Source: Sphagnum compactum (Eukaryota; Bryophyta; Sphagnopsida; Sphagnales). Taken from it: a DNA stretch of 64,000 nucleotides. The stretch is from positions 3,224,001 through 3,288,000 of the forward strand of contig OZ234496.1 in NCBI GenBank assembly GCA_965153455.1. The letters run 5' to 3'. Both the position numbers and the translations under genes were made by a program. Every line of letters starts with the position of its first letter. The first letter of the stretch is position 1. The notes beneath the pieces were generated by a model, which made no database searches, was not told where the DNA came from, and saw nothing but the letters and a program-made list of their open reading frames with translations. Positions 46,225 through 60,280 of the stretch are shown here, piece by piece.

Positions 46225-49200
46225 ATGAAGCGGCGGGAAATGGTGAGAGAGAAGGATGATGACAGGGATGCTGACAACTCCCAGGCATTGGTCAACAAGC
46301 AAGGATGTGTGGGCTTGCGAGGCCCTGTGGTGCGCACTCTGCTTTTGGTCTTGAATTCTGGTATCTTGCTCGCTTTCTCTGTGCACCCTCTATGTTGGCC
46401 TATCTCTAAGGCTTATGTTTGGGATGCTTGCCTGAAGCTTACCCTCACAAGCTTGCTTGTTGCAGCTTGAATGAGGATGCTAATTGATGACTCTTCTGAT
46501 TTGCTATGTCTAGCCAACATTGTGACCAACTTGTCCTGTTGCTTCCTGAGATGTGATGAAACTCAGGATGCAGATTTTGTATAATGGGTTGCCCAGATTC
46601 TGGGTGGACTATTCTATCCTTCATCTATACCCACCATCAGGAGCTGATGAAGGTGGTGGGTTAGTCACTGCAGCTTGTCACTGCCAATTTGTGATGAAGA
46701 AGGTGATGATGGTCTCACACTTTGTGAGCAACTCTCATAAGGTTATAGAAACCAAGAAACTGATGCTGCTCTACTACGTACTGTTCTCTTTTCTATAGCA
46801 GGTGGCAAAATATTTACTGCAACCATTCTTCAAGTGTCTGACAGCAAATTTTGTGTCTGACTTCTTCTCTGAGCAGTGGATGGTGTTTCTCTGTTGCAGG
46901 AAAAACAGGAGGTGTGGTGTCAAGTACCCTACAACCAGCGTGCGCGGAGGGTCTGCTGTCTTATGCCCGCCTGCTTTTTGCTCAACCTCAGGCAGGCAAG
47001 GTAATCCTCAAATGGATCTTGTCTTTGACAAATTCAAAGGCACATACATTGTGGAAGAAAAATCCATGTTGTTTGGCACCTGATAGCCAATGTCCATTGA
47101 AAGCTTGAAGAGCTTATCACGGGTTAGGAGGAAATTATGCCTATCATTCACCATGAGCAGTCTGCTTACAGAATATGTCAGTTGCTTGCTGTCCATTGCT
47201 TGCTGCACAAGAGTATACATGTTACAATGTGTATTGAGTTTGGCATTTTCTGTCTTTGTGCAGTTGAGCATTCTTGTTGCAGCAGGACGGCAGGTGCAAA
47301 CTGTTACCAGCTGGGACCCTGGTGAACAATCAGTTGAAGCAGTAAGTGGACTCAAGACTCAAGACCATGGCATTAATCATTTTCAAGACGATGCATTCAT
47401 TGACTAGCAAACCAAAAGGTAGACCAGAAGGTAGGGAGAGATAAATCAGATTGTCACAAGGGTTTTGTCATAGCTTCATGTAGTACTGCGATTTGGTGTC
47501 ATGATTGCAGTTAACCCTGAGATCTGCTTGGTGAAGTTGTAAGGAGCAAAGACCTATGAAGCACATCTGCATGTTGATTTATAGTTTACTCTGGGGCTGA
47601 GGAATCCATACCTAATAGATCTGGAATCATGTGTACCGGGGGGCCACAAAGCAGATTTTGAAAGGGCTTGCTCACTGCAAAGCAACTGAAGGAGATGGTG
47701 GGTGTAACATCAAACAAGCCATACAGGAATCCTTGGGGGCTCTCGTTCAAACCTCCAGTACGAATGGTTTGGAAATGGGCATTGATAACAAGGCAACTTC
47801 TGTGGCACCCAAACTCCGGAAAATGGTTACTATGGTGCGGACAAGGCTGGTTGTTGTCTTGCCACATGATCGGTGAGTCCTGGAAGATGATGACACCCAT
47901 TCATGTTCATAGACCCTTTTGGAAAAGCTGTATCAGACTGACCCAGCCCAGATATAAGGTTTTCATGGGCCACTGACACTAGAAAAGCCTGAAGTTGGCA
48001 CCTTCAAAGAGTTTTTCTTGGAGATTTCTGGAGTTCTAATTTGATTGCTAAGTCGAGGTACAAAACTATGTGGGTTTGCTTTTCATCCAAAAAGGGTTGC
48101 AGGTGATGCTGTACATGTGTACCACAAACTGGTCGTCGAAGCTCTTGCATGTGTCAGCATGAAGCAACATGACGTTGAGAGCTGTCATGCAGTCTTCCTT
48201 GACTTCAGCAGCATGCTTGAGCCTGCCTTTGAACCACTAGTGACCAGCACTGCTGCAAATGTAACGTTTCTTGACTACTCCCCAGTGTGAAGTTGGTGCT
48301 CTAAGGTCCTTAGACAAACATCAGGACATCAATCCCATGGTACTATCTTGCAATCAGAAATGGAGAGACACCTAATGTAGACGAAGTAGGTGGAAATGTG
48401 GGGCCATGAATCACAAAACAGTTTGATAAATTTGAGCTGCTGATCTAGTTTTATAATGGGTGTTGCAGGGTGATGTACATCTTACAACAACCTATTACAA
48501 GGTCCTGCTGACCCAAGCAGTGGACCTGTTTTTGGATCTTGCATATTTCCATCTTGACCTTTTGGGGATTGCTGTTAAAGGAATGGTGTCTCGCCTCCTT
48601 GAACTAAGTGAGGGGGATGCTCTGACCCAGCATGGTGTTAATTACAAAGAAATGAAGGGTGATAAAGCTGGTGCCATTGACAGCAGTACTCAACTGGTGA
48701 TCTTCCAAAGCAGTCTTTTGACAAACAATTGTAAGTTCCACTCTCTCAAATTGTTGGAGTGTTTCTCCTTTGAATCTACAACTGATCTCATCACATATGA
48801 TGAAGCTCAGAACATCCCTGTGCAATAAGGAAATGATGCTCTTGAAGTATTGGTTTCTGCACTGGTTGGAGTTGAGCAACTATATAGAAAAGAGTTTTCC
48901 CTCTAGGTAATTGAGCTCTTGTTGATGGGTTTTTCCCTCTATGGTCTTGTTGTGTTTCTGTTTGTTTGCAGTCCCCACTGAAGCTCCCCCTCTACATCCT
49001 ATCTCCATCAAGAATGCAAGGACAACAGTCCTGTATTGCTTGAAGTCACATGTCTCAACTTCACAGCTCTTAGCAATGCCTTGCACATCCATTGCTCCAA
49101 CCCTACCAGAGGTGTTTCAACGAGGACCGTCTGCCAAGCTATGGGAAAATCTGAAGAACCATGACACTGGCAACTTGGTTCTTGCACTATCGACAGATGA

Positions 49201-52200
49201 AGACATGAACAACAATAATATCACACATCTGTGTGTTTGGCGTGATGGAAGGTTCTGGCTCCACACTTTGGGCTTGCCAGAAAGCAGGAACGGGGCAACA
49301 TCAACAGCGGGGAATGACATTGCTGATGAGCTTCATCATGGGGACAATGAAGTAGGCTAAATTTTGAAGAGCACTGTGTATTTCTCTTGATTTTGTTTCA
49401 CAATTGTATACTAAGATGTAGAGGTGGAGCATCTTCCTGATCATGTTCTATGCTGTGTATCTGACCAGGATTCTTCACATCCAAATCTGGGGAATATGTT
49501 AAGTACAGCCCCGCATCATAAAAGTTCTGGACATAATGTTGAAAAGCAAGGAGGTTCAAGGCATTCTACCAAGAAACGCAAACAGGAGGAAATGGAGGAG
49601 ATTGTCCAAGTGGGTGTTGCTGCCACTATGCGTAGTAAGAAAAGCCCAACCCATGGATCAAAGCATCTGGGGCGGCTGTCTCAGCACTTCCCAGGAACAT
49701 CTCCAGACACAACTCTTGGTGCTCCTGAGCGACACTCTCTCAACTTGGCATCCTTAGTAGCTACAGTCAGGTGAGGCACTGGAAATTCTTTCTTGTCCAT
49801 TTCAGAACTTCTGTGGGATGTGGGTATTTGACTAAGGCCCGCTTTTGACAGTTCTTGTTTCCTGATTTTGCAGGGGTGCATTTGCAGCTGAGGAACCATT
49901 GACTGAACATTTGAACAATGCATCAAAGGTAAGCTCTTTGATGTGTTGTTCTTTCTGGTCCTCTAAACACTGCAGATAAATATATTCTCTCGAGTGGTGT
50001 TGAGAGCGCATATTTGCAGAGACTGATGTTCCCTTTTTCCTCTGGAGTGCAGTGTGTTTCTCAGCTGCTGGAGTTTACAGAGAAAAATGATTTATCTGTC
50101 TTTCCCTCGACTGTCGACTCGTGAGTTCCTCACTGCCTACTCTTCTAATAGGCAAAAAAGAATTATATCGTCAAAGGTTCTAAGTGGCAAAACTTGGGTC
50201 TTTTGTTTTGACAGTCTTGATGATGCTGTGGTGAGAGAAATGGATGATGGGTTGTGCTTCAAATCAGTCCCTTGCAACCTTCTCTTCTCTTCTGTAGATG
50301 GCTTCTATTTCCATAAGGCTAGAGAAAGCAGAGTTGTGTTGTAACTGGCAGTATACGGGGGACTTACTGATTTGCTTGTGCAAAGAGGAAGTTTTCAATA
50401 TGTTGAAGCTTGAAGCTAGTCTAGTGACTGCTAAGGTAAAAGACTGAGAATACTGAGTATTTCCATTTATTTGCTCATCAAAACTTTTAGGCCTGCTGTA
50501 CGAAAGGAGCTGTACAAAAAGGTGTGGGTAGAGTTGGACAGTATGGCAAAGCAAGCAAAAGAGAAGACACATGGGCAGGAGGATCTTGCAAATGCTATTT
50601 TTGCTGCATTGACACTGGAGCCCATTGTCATTGAGGAGAGTGAGTCTGCCAAACCTTTTAAGCTAGTGTACTAGTGTTCCCATTGTTGTCTATTGGGTCT
50701 AAGTTTCTGATATGCTTAGGGTACAAGGATCAGATGTTTCTCGTTCTTTTTGCTTGAGCCCTAGGCTCTCTGCACCTCGATAGGGACTGGTAAAATTTGA
50801 CAGTTGTGGTTGTCCTTCCAATTGCACATGGACTCACAGTATCCTTGTTATTCCATCCTTACTGTGACTTGATAAACCTGTTCTGTTGCTGTATCTAAGT
50901 AGAGGTAGCTCCTGGACTGCCACATCCAGTGCCCCCAGAGAAACCAAGTGAGTATGCACCCATAAACAAACGAAGAAGGTGTGAGGAAGTCCCACGTGAT
51001 GCGCATGGCCGGCCTGTGTATCCAATCAAGCTTGGGCCCAGTCTGCAAGTGTATGACTTGGGAAAAATCATCTGGAATCGACCCAATTTCCACAGTGAGA
51101 AATACATCTGGTGTGTTCCACTTTACCACTTCAATGAACTCCTCTATCACACAAATGTGCTGAGTCAAAATGTCCATATTGTTTTGTCATTCTGCAACAG
51201 TTGTTGCACATATCTCATCAGGTTGTGTACCCCATCCTCACTGGGGTATGCAATCCGATACCACTGGACACTTGCTCTAAGATTCATCAAAAACCCAGGT
51301 TTAAGGCAGAGTTTTGGGTTCTAGTGATTTCTTTGGCCTGAAGAACAGGGCAAACAAGAAACTGAAAGGTTCTCAATTCTAATAGCTTATTTTCATTGAA
51401 CTTACGATTTGGGTTTTTCATTTGTGAAGGTGGGAGTGCTTGTGACAAGAGGTGCATGTTGCACATAGAAAGAGCCCCCCTTTTTAAGAACTCTATGTTA
51501 GTGATGCTCTAATGGAAATCCTTTTTGGAGTTGTGATGTGGTGATTGTGAGCATGTTTTACAGGCCATCAGGATATAAGAGTCGACGTGCTTATGCAAGC
51601 ATGCTGAACTCAGAGAATCGCATCTTCTATCGGTGAGAGGGAGAGAGAGAAAGAGCATTTTGCTACTGTTTCCTAGTTTGTGAGCTTACTGCAGTGCCAT
51701 GGTCCATCATCAGCCAGATCATTGTACATATCTGTTTATGCACAACTACACTTGATTGACCTGCTGGTTGAGTCTGAACTGACATGTTGATCTGTTGCTA
51801 TGGCTCAGTTGTGAAATTGTTGATGATGGACAAGCCCCGGAGTTTCGTCTTACACCAGGTTTTTTTCCTCGTTCACACTTTTCTTCTGGCACTTGTATGA
51901 ATTGAATGTGGAGGCGCTGACAGAATTATACATTCCCAAGTTAGACTTAAATTCATGTTGCAGCAGCTTGCAGGCACCAGGTTTGTGTTCACTGATGTAC
52001 ATAGGCAGTCTTGTTTTGGCATCAATACCAGTAAGGAAGTCTTTATGATTGGTCAACAATAATTGTACCTGGTTTTGTGACAAACTGCAGAGGATGACCA
52101 AAGCAATCCTGTAGTGGGTATATCAGCAACAGCAGTGTGGACTGTTGTTGTGAAAAGGGTGGGTGCACTTCGGATTGAAGAGGGTGGGAAGAAGACCTTT

Positions 52201-53286
52201 GCCAATGTTTCAGGTAGAATTAAAGACTGTCACAGAGCATTCCTTGCTTGTCTTATGCTATTACCCATTACAGTAGGTCTTCATGGTCCCATATTCCATT
52301 AATTTTTTGGAGCCAAATCATGACTACAAATTTGGGCAGTTCTGAGCAACCTGATTCTTAAGACAGTCCTTTACAAAATTCTTTGTCTCTGTACACCAAA
52401 ATCATTATCATGCCCCATGCCATTTGATTTCTCTCGCTCTTGATATTCTGAGTTCCTCACAGGGCCGGAGTATTTTGGTTATGCAAATCCGACAATTGCA
52501 AGGTTGATTCAGCAGCTGCCAAATGCTGAGAAGTGCACCAAGTACAGGTGAGTAAGATAAAATTTTCCAACAACTTCTGTTGCATTATTATTAATATTAT
52601 TATCTACTGTTGTTTTTCCTGTTGCATTCACTGTCCAAGAGTCAGGTTTTGACAATTGGTGTATCACTAAAGGAGAGATGCTTCAACTGATGCAAAAGTG
52701 GTGTCTACCTTTATTCTACAGGCGACAGGAGTACTTACCAAATGTGCCCATGAGAACAAGTGGTGACACTGAGCTTATGCATGGTGGGAGCACAGCAGTA
52801 GTACCACCTGATTTCCCTGCAAGCCCTGGCCATGAGACCATTCCCCATGAGCTGAATACAAGCAGCTCTGTCTCAGGTGATGACTCAAGCCCAGTACAGG
52901 CTGCTGCTGCTGCTGTAGGTTGTACATTCCATCAGGAGAGTGCAGAAGGAGTTGTTGTTGGACCCGCACAGGCAGAGGATGCTCCTCCTCCTCCTCCTCC
53001 TCTTGTCAACACTGCAGAAGAACCATGTGTGCAAGGAGTACTAGTGCCCTCACCTTCCTCTACTACTACTACTACTACTACTACTCCTCCTCCTCCTCCT
53101 CCTTGCAAGGATGAAAGGTTGGAACCTCTCTCTTGGCTGTCGGAGTTTTACATAACAAGAAATAGGAAGGGAATTGGAGATTTTCCAAAGCGATTTGCTG
53201 ACTGTAATCCTGGAAGCTTGTTCAACCACTACTGGTCTGCCAAGCTGAGGAGACTGCAAACATTTGAACTGGATGGAAGAAAGTGA
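46225..53286 (+). CDS. FYRN/FYRC-domain protein (TBRG1-like) with long unrecognised N-terminal half, 17 or more exons
   Basis: Exons read: 46225-46360, 46900-47000, 47264-47341, 47652-47872; unresolved 47873-48102; then 48103-48284, 48469-48730, 48972-49351, 49469-49770, 49874-49928, 50053-50120, 50491-50639, 50903-51110, 51564-51632, 51809-51858, 52091-52213, 52463-52547, 52722-53286. From 48103 on every junction is in phase, so the two halves appear to be one gene of about 1000 aa. The C-terminal part holds the FYRN and FYRC modules (separate entry). The N-terminal half shows hydrophobic strands alternating with helices: RTLLLVLNSG, then ACAEGLLSYARLLF, KLSILVAAG, RTRLVVVLPHD, VHVYHKLVVEALA and CHAVFLDFSS. 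This suggests a VWA/Rossmann-type fold. A basic stretch (STKKRKQEEMEE) looks like a nuclear signal. The C-terminus has Pro and Thr homopolymers. A nuclear chromatin or cell-cycle role is inferred from FYRN/FYRC proteins. A 5' untranslated intron (about 45154-46168) is likely. Confidence 0.75.
50903..52547 (+). other. FYRN and FYRC domains encoded across six exons
   Basis: FYRN: GRPVYPIKLGPSLQVYDLG, KIIWNRPNFHSEKYIWPSGY, KSRRAYASMLNSENRIFYRC, EIVDDG. This follows the family pattern of a 'P..LG.l.vysLG.I....FH.e..IyPvGY.s.R.Y.Sm......y.C.I' block. FYRC: PEFRLTPEDDQSNPVVGISA, TAVWTVVVKRVGAL, then GPEYFGYANPTIARLIQQLP and NAEKCTKY. The order and spacing match vertebrate TBRG1 (NIAM), where the modules are adjacent. 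In trithorax-type proteins they flank other domains. FYRN/FYRC form one composite fold in chromatin proteins. All six exons join in phase. Confidence 0.92.
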
Positions 53287-53479
53287 ATTCTCTCTCACTT
53301 GTAAGAAGAATGTCAGTACCAAATTTCAGTCCAAGTTGATTGATGCTCATTGTACATCTCAATATAGTGAACCACCCAACAAAGGGAAAAATTTGCAAAA
53401 CCATTTGAGATCTGATAGAGAGCTGATAGTGCCAAAAGAAAGAACAAAACACACACTAAAGGTGGATTCAGTATTTGCT

Positions 53480-53790
53480 TGTCTAAGAGCATCTCCATGG
53501 GTGCTCAGTATGTCACTCTGGATAATAAAATTAAATGTCTACTGGCAGCAGTATAATGGCCTGTAAACAGTACTTGGGACAATACTTGGGACAAAATGCC
53601 TGGCCTTTTAAGCAGTGTAGAACTGAGTTTGGAATTTGGACCTCCAAATTCGCAACACATAGCAAGTGGACTCTACATGGGTCTGTAAAAGAAAATGACT
53701 ATGGGCTTGCTTTGCCCCCTATTTTTTGCTAGTTGAAAGTCTATTATGAAAGTCCATATCTAGTGTACTTTGAGCCCAATGAATCTAGTC
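53480..53790. repeat. Dispersed MITE-like element, second copy
   Basis: It begins near ctaagagcatctccatggg, a common plant MITE terminus. The interior (ggcagcagtataatggcctg, then gagtttggaatttggacc) corresponds in order to 11345-11760. Confidence 0.45.
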
Positions 53791-56700
53791 TTCAAATAAA
53801 GACACTTTAAATGATGTTGAAGTTACCAATTTGAGATGGGTGTGCTTTAATTATGTATGCTAAAGTGATATTCCACGTATTCCCATTTTTCATGAAGTAT
53901 ATTCGTGTGTAAACCAATACTTAAAATTGGTCAAATATTTTTTAAAAATTGAATAAAGAATGAAATCATCATTTTAAAGTCTAATTGCAATTATTTTATT
54001 TTGTTTAATCTTTTAAATACACAAACCAATCTTTTAGATGAACACATAAGGTAGATGTTTATAACAACCAAACATTAGACCTTTCATACCATACCCTAAG
54101 TGTTTACTTTAGTTCATAAATGGACTTCTATCATTTGCAAAACTTGTTTTTTTGACTTGATTTTACATTTTAAAAAACAATTGTTCAATGTACAAATATC
54201 ATTTTTGAAATGGCCATGAGAAATGTCATAGGCGCATCCATCTAACATATATATATATATCATCATGTGATGCTTAAAAAATTTACTAAATTCTCAAAAA
54301 ATATCATTTTCACAACTAGTGAACATGTATATGAAAAATCAATGCCTTTAGGCTAAATGAACCTTCTTGTGAAGAACCTTCCCTTTCAATAGGTAATAGT
54401 TTCATTCAAGTTGTATTTTGAAATATCATTTGCAACTTGCAAGTGATCAATTAGGTGGTGTATGATCCATAAGTTTCTAGGGTTGATTTTGTACACATGA
54501 ATTAGAATCAATATACCTTGTTGCATTCCTTCAAATGCTACTAGGGCCTTTAAAGGCTTCAACTTTAGTGATAAGGCTTGCAAAATGTGACATAAAATTA
54601 TGAAGGAAAAAATTATCATTTTTCAAATTTGGAGATAGCCATGTCCCCTTTGTTTGCTTTAATGGACCTCTTCATTTGTGTCTCCATACACATATTTTGG
54701 TGCAATAATTTGTAACAAACTTAACTCTAGCATGGAATATATCTTGAGAATATTTGATTAGTTGAACTTTGTTGATGAAAATTTGGTATGTGAGAAAAGA
54801 TCAAGGAGACCTATGTTATTCTTATGAACAATCATTGTGGTTGTTAGATTGCGTGACTTCATTATTAGGGTTTGAATTTAATTTTTGATTTGCTTGTGTA
54901 GTTATCTCATCCATTTTGTAGTAAAGTGTCTTTTTCATAATCAATAGTTTGAATGTTTTTCTTATTGCAATTGTTGAGTCTTGCACAATTATTCGCTTTG
55001 CAAATGAATGAATAAAACCTTCATCAAAGATAACATTTGCACTTATATTAAACCATTTTTAGTACCTACTATATAATCAATAGCCTTCCATTTTTATAAC
55101 TTGAAACTCTTGTTGACCCCTTAGCAAGAAAACTACATATATGTTAGAGACAATCTTCTTAACCCTTGAACTATGAATATTTAACCTTTTGGAAAGACAA
55201 ATCAACATGCTTTTAATATTTCTTTACATGTGTTTTAAAGCAGTTCATTGCAAATGATTGATTTTACAATGTCATCTTGTAATTTCCAAATCTAAAACTT
55301 TTAGAAACAAAATGCATTTATTTGATTTGGTTTAGTTGGATAACTAATATTGACATGATAGTTTTTTTTGGACTTAATCACTTTGAGTTGAAAATTCTCG
55401 ACAACTTGGTGTTCTTCCCTTAATGATACAAGATCGATAAAAGACCTTTATATTGTTGAATCCTTTGTTTATTATTTGATTAATTGACAATATATATTCT
55501 TAATTAATGTCAAGACATATAATATCTTATTTACTTGGATGATATTTGGTTGGGTGAATTTGAATGCACACAAATTATCGAACTTTCACAACCTCTTTAT
55601 TGCACATCATTCTCATATTTTTTAGACATGAAACTAGGACCATATATGTGTGAAACTATTCGTTAAAGGGAGAATTATTTTGAAAATTTGAAGTTTTAAT
55701 CCTTTGGTAGGCATGGAATTATTGAATAATAATTTTTAGAATGATTTTTGAAATGGAAGACAATAAAATTGAAAATAGTGACCTCTTGAAAAGGTCATTG
55801 GAGGTTTGGTGGGGGTAGAAATCAAGTGTTTTGGTGAGCATTGCTTTTATAAAAAAAAATTCAATAATCTTTCAATATGGATGACATTGTAATTTGGCAA
55901 GGTATTTAAACCCAAATTAATTTGTAAACCGAAGGATATTCTTTCTTTTATTGCTTTAGTGTTTGTAGAGGATCATCACATAACATCAATTTATAGGATA
56001 AATGTTGTGTATTTTTCATCACTTTGGAATGAATTCCATTAGTATCAAAGTGTATTTTTATTTTCACCTAATTGTTTTATTTTTACATGTTTACATTTTT
56101 TAATTTATGAAAAATGTAATTCTTTTGTTCCAAAGCTTTGTAGAAGTTGAGAGTGAAGATTATTTAGAATTATAGAATTTGCGAGTATTTTTCATTCCCC
56201 ATAGTATAATTTTAGTAGATCTCAATTAAATTAGAAGGCTGCAAAATTCTTACTTGGAGCTTTAGAATTCTAGATTTTAAATTCATTTGATACTTTTTGG
56301 TAGGAATTTGCTTAGATTTGTAACTTCAAAACCATTTGGTAGCACATTCAATTTTTTTTAAAACTATTGAATTCCACATTCCACTCACATATTTTGTGAT
56401 TAGTCTTACTACTATTCTCTTCTTGGCGAGTGGCATCATAGTCAATGAATCATGTTACATTAAAATTTGGGCTAGATTCAAAGGTGATGGAAAAGAAATG
56501 TTTCATCTATCATTAGATGTAGTTACATCAACTTGTGGTTTATTGTAACCATGGATTTTCTTTTTCTTGTGTTTTACAACATGGGGCAATATGACCTCTT
56601 TCGTAACAATAGTTGAAACATTTTATTTCTATTTTATCAATGTGGTTTTGAAAATTTTGCAAAATTTGACAAATGTGAGGGATTTTAGAATATGTTGGTA

Positions 56701-57659
56701 CAATAATGGTGTTTTCACAAAAAAATTGGGTTCCTTTCTTTAAATTTTCTTTCATTGACTATTTGTGAAAAAGCTATAAATTTGCTTATAGATTATATAG
56801 TTTGATTGAATAAATGCATGTTTACTTCTTGCAATATTTTGTTAGTCAAATTTGATAGTGTTTTGTGAAGTGTAGAGTCTATCATATTGTGATAAAATGG
56901 GCATCATGCATGTGATTCAATAAAAATTAATCGTTGTATCGATTGTTTGATGATCAAGACGCTTTCCCATTCTTCCATAAATATTGAAACTTAGAAGGGT
57001 AAGTCACATTAGTCCTTTTGAAACGTTCTTTGTGTTGCCATACTAGATAATACTTTCAATTTCCATGCTACTTACAAAGCAACATTAGCACTTGTTGGGT
57101 TAGGTCATTTCTATCAACCATCAACCACAATTCAAACTTGATTAAAAACATTTGCATATTGACGTTACAAATTAAATGGATCTTGACACCAACTTGAGAA
57201 ATGCAAGACATCAAGGGTCAATAATAATGACATATTGAACTTACAAACCCAACCTTTGAAATTTTCAGTTCATATTATAAACTTGACCCTTGAGCTCAAA
57301 TACAAGGTACACGAGCTAAATTAGGCATACACAAAGCTTAGAATTAACATGTGTACAAATCTAATGTGGCTTTAAGGAAGTAACTTGTGGATTCAACACT
57401 TACAAACTTCTTGTTTAAATGGATGCCATTAAAGCCGTTAAAGTCATGCTTTGGTTCATAAACTTCATGTCATTTTCATACTTTGAAAATTGGAGATTCC
57501 ATTATTTCAAACATTTCACATTTGGGTCCGCTACGGTTGTGAGTCTTAGGCAATTTTCATCAATTGATGGTGTTAGATAAAATTTAGAATAGTTTTAAAA
57601 AGAAAAAATAGCTAACTATTGGTAAATGCCCATTGGGTGTTGCTGATTATTAGTTGAAC

Positions 57660-57915
57660 ATTACAATTTGTGATGGCACATTCTGTCATTTTCTTGATCA
57701 CATTATATGACATAATGTTCTAGTGATGATCACACACTCATAATAGCGATCCAAGTCTCTCTCGTGAACATGAAGTTTAAATTTTTTTTTGTTGAAATTG
57801 CCACCCTAGACCTCAATGTGATGGAATGGTCTTGTCCTTGGCCCTTGTGTTGGGCATGTCACCAAGCTTGCCCTAACAGGTTTGCTTGGCACCTTACCCA
57901 ACATAATGGGCATGG
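57660..57915. repeat. Dispersed repeat, second copy of the 14290-14545 family
   Basis: It shares atgacataatgttctagtga, the ttgttgaaattgcca region and the final acccaacataatgggc block with 14290-14545. Confidence 0.5.
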
Positions 57916-58451
57916 GCTTGACAATTACAAATTTAATCTAGCTTCTTATGAAATTTGAAGCCTTTTTTCTTTTCTTTTTTTCCATTGGTTGGTTGGCAAA
58001 AAAGGAGATTGGCTCATAATTGATGCCCAAAATTTGAAATTGAAAGATTGCTCAAGGGATAGGCTTGGGGTTGTTTCATTTAAAAAAACATCCATTACAA
58101 ATAGACTAGGTGTGTCATCCATTGTGAATGATACCACCCAGTTTATCAAATATCATTTGGTTATGAGAAGGTCAAACCTTGATAGAAAATCTTGAAATTA
58201 ATTGCAAAGAGAATTTTCTTATGCAAGCAAAGATATGTGTAAGGATTGACCAAGAAGACTGAGTTGAATGGAGGTTGTGAAATGGGGATATAGAGAGGGG
58301 TTTAGGGTTTAGGGTTTGCCAAGTTTGATGTCCCATGTGAAAAATGCCCCAAACTTTTGAATAACTAGATCTATGAGACAATCCAATGAAGTTCTAGTGC
58401 CCCACCTTCTTAATTAGGTCATCAAGAAGAGGTTCATACTAGTGTTATGCG

Positions 58452-58520
58452 CGTAAATGGTTTGGGACTTAACACTCGCTGTAAGTGTACAATTGTGTAA
58501 ATTTATTTAATGCTGTGTAA
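58452..58520 (+). repeat. Dispersed repeat, opposite orientation to 38683-38762
   Basis: gtaaatggtttgggactta followed by gtaagtgta and gtaaatttattta. The same order is found in the reverse complement of 38683-38762. A related fragment with ttacacttacat lies at 59195-59345. Confidence 0.45.
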
Positions 58521-60280
58521 AATAGGCAAGTGTATGTGTAAAAAAAATATATTTATATAGTTTTACATGGTCATATAAAACAATGTAAATGTAAAAATAA
58601 TGATATTTATATGATATTACATGACTATGTGCAACAATGTAAATATAAAACAATATAAAAAATTGTGAACTTTACTTGAGGAGATTACATAATGTTTTAA
58701 TGATATGTCAACTAAATGGCCCATTGCAACAAAAATAATCATCAAAACATACACCCATAATTAATTAATATGACTTTGCAAAAAGATACGGTCATTAAAA
58801 GTATATAATATAATTATTTAAAAAAACATCACTTGAACCTTGAGTTTGATCATAAATAAGGTGAGATTCAAAAATATTAAAAGCCTTTCAAAAAATAAAA
58901 TTAGCATTTAAGGTTAGTTGGGGGGGACTTAGAAAACTATCAATTTCTGTGGCAAACTAAGTTTCACCTTGTCTTTCCTTTCTCTTTAGCGCCTCCACTG
59001 TTGCTGCATATATTTTCACTCCTACTTGTAAAGCTACTATAGTTAATCTTGAACCTTGTGCATTGAATGCTGATTTTCAGCATTTCATTCCCAGATTTAA
59101 TAAAATTTCCTTACTTTACGGATACCATTGAAAGAAGGGTTTGGGGGTGAAAGGAGGCCCAAAGACAAGGTGACTTTTACGAATAATTTTATTGTTTACA
59201 CTTACACGCCCAAAACATTGACATAAGGTTGTGTAAGTGTTAAATTTAAAAAAAAACACTAATAAGCATAATCACTTGTGAAATGATTTACACTTACATA
59301 AGATTTACATATCAAATATATGGGTATTAACATTTATACACATGACATTGATTCATACACTCGTAAACTTAATCCCCCAATGAGTTGGGTGCTGAATTTT
59401 ACATCCTTTTTAGTTTAGCGTATGCAAGTGTGAACTGGTTACTCAACTAATTTTTTCTTTTCAAAATCATTTTTAATAATTCAATTGAATTCTCAATGTA
59501 AAAAAATACTCAAAAATTCAATATTTCTCACATCTTGAATCTAAATATTCCCAAATCACCTTCATTAAATCCAACTCATACAAAGGGCTTTCCAACAATA
59601 CCAAGAGTGAGCCAAATTCCTCCTGTATTTTTTTAGTATTTAAAAATTTAAATGAATTTTTAGTGAAAAATTCATTAAATATTCAATAACTTCTCCACCG
59701 TAGGTCAAAGAGAATAAACACACACATATAATACTCGCACTTACATAAATAAACTGTTGGTATAATAAATGTATTAATAAAATAGTGAAATTCCTGGAAA
59801 AAAAATGATCCTAATATATTTGTTAGAAGAGAATCAATTAAAAGGATAGAAAAAAAATTTACTCCCAACAATGTCACAAAATGAAAATATGAGAGTATTA
59901 GTTTGTTAAAAATCTATATCAAATCTAATTCATTTGAATGTTAGTATTAATTGCATTATTAATTGTATTTTTATTTTAATTTTAAAAATCCTTGTCTGAG
60001 CTATACTAATAGATTCAAGTGGGATTTTATTATTGTTTTCTAATTTTTACTAAACTGTTTGTGATAATTGTAAAGCCAACAGTCATAAAGAGATTTCAAC
60101 ACACCATTCATTCTTAGGGTTGTTAAATGTTGTGTAGGTACCTAAAGGGGGGAAAATATGATTTAAAAAATAAAATAAAATAAGAATAATAAAAAAAGAA
60201 ATATATATATAGAGGGGAAAAATATGATTTGAGTTTTTTAAAAATAAAATAAAATAAAATTGAAATAAAATAAAATAAAG

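Larger units (their letters stand above)
53287..60280. other. AT-rich intergenic region, about 7 kb, no gene
   Basis: It begins with the 3' flank of the FYRN/FYRC gene and a MITE-like repeat (53480-53790). The rest is AT-rich with dispersed repeats (57660-57915, 58452-58520), a short (AT)n tract near 54247-54260 and a TTTAGGG pair at 58301. No exon is recognised. Confidence 0.45.

Noticed and set aside
45949-46386. Long minus-strand open frames
   Set aside because: They lie opposite the leader intron and first coding exon of the FYRN/FYRC gene, and have no family resemblance.
52775-53322. Minus-strand and alternate-frame open frames
   Set aside because: Shadows of the last FYRN/FYRC-gene exon created by Ala, Pro and Thr codon repeats.
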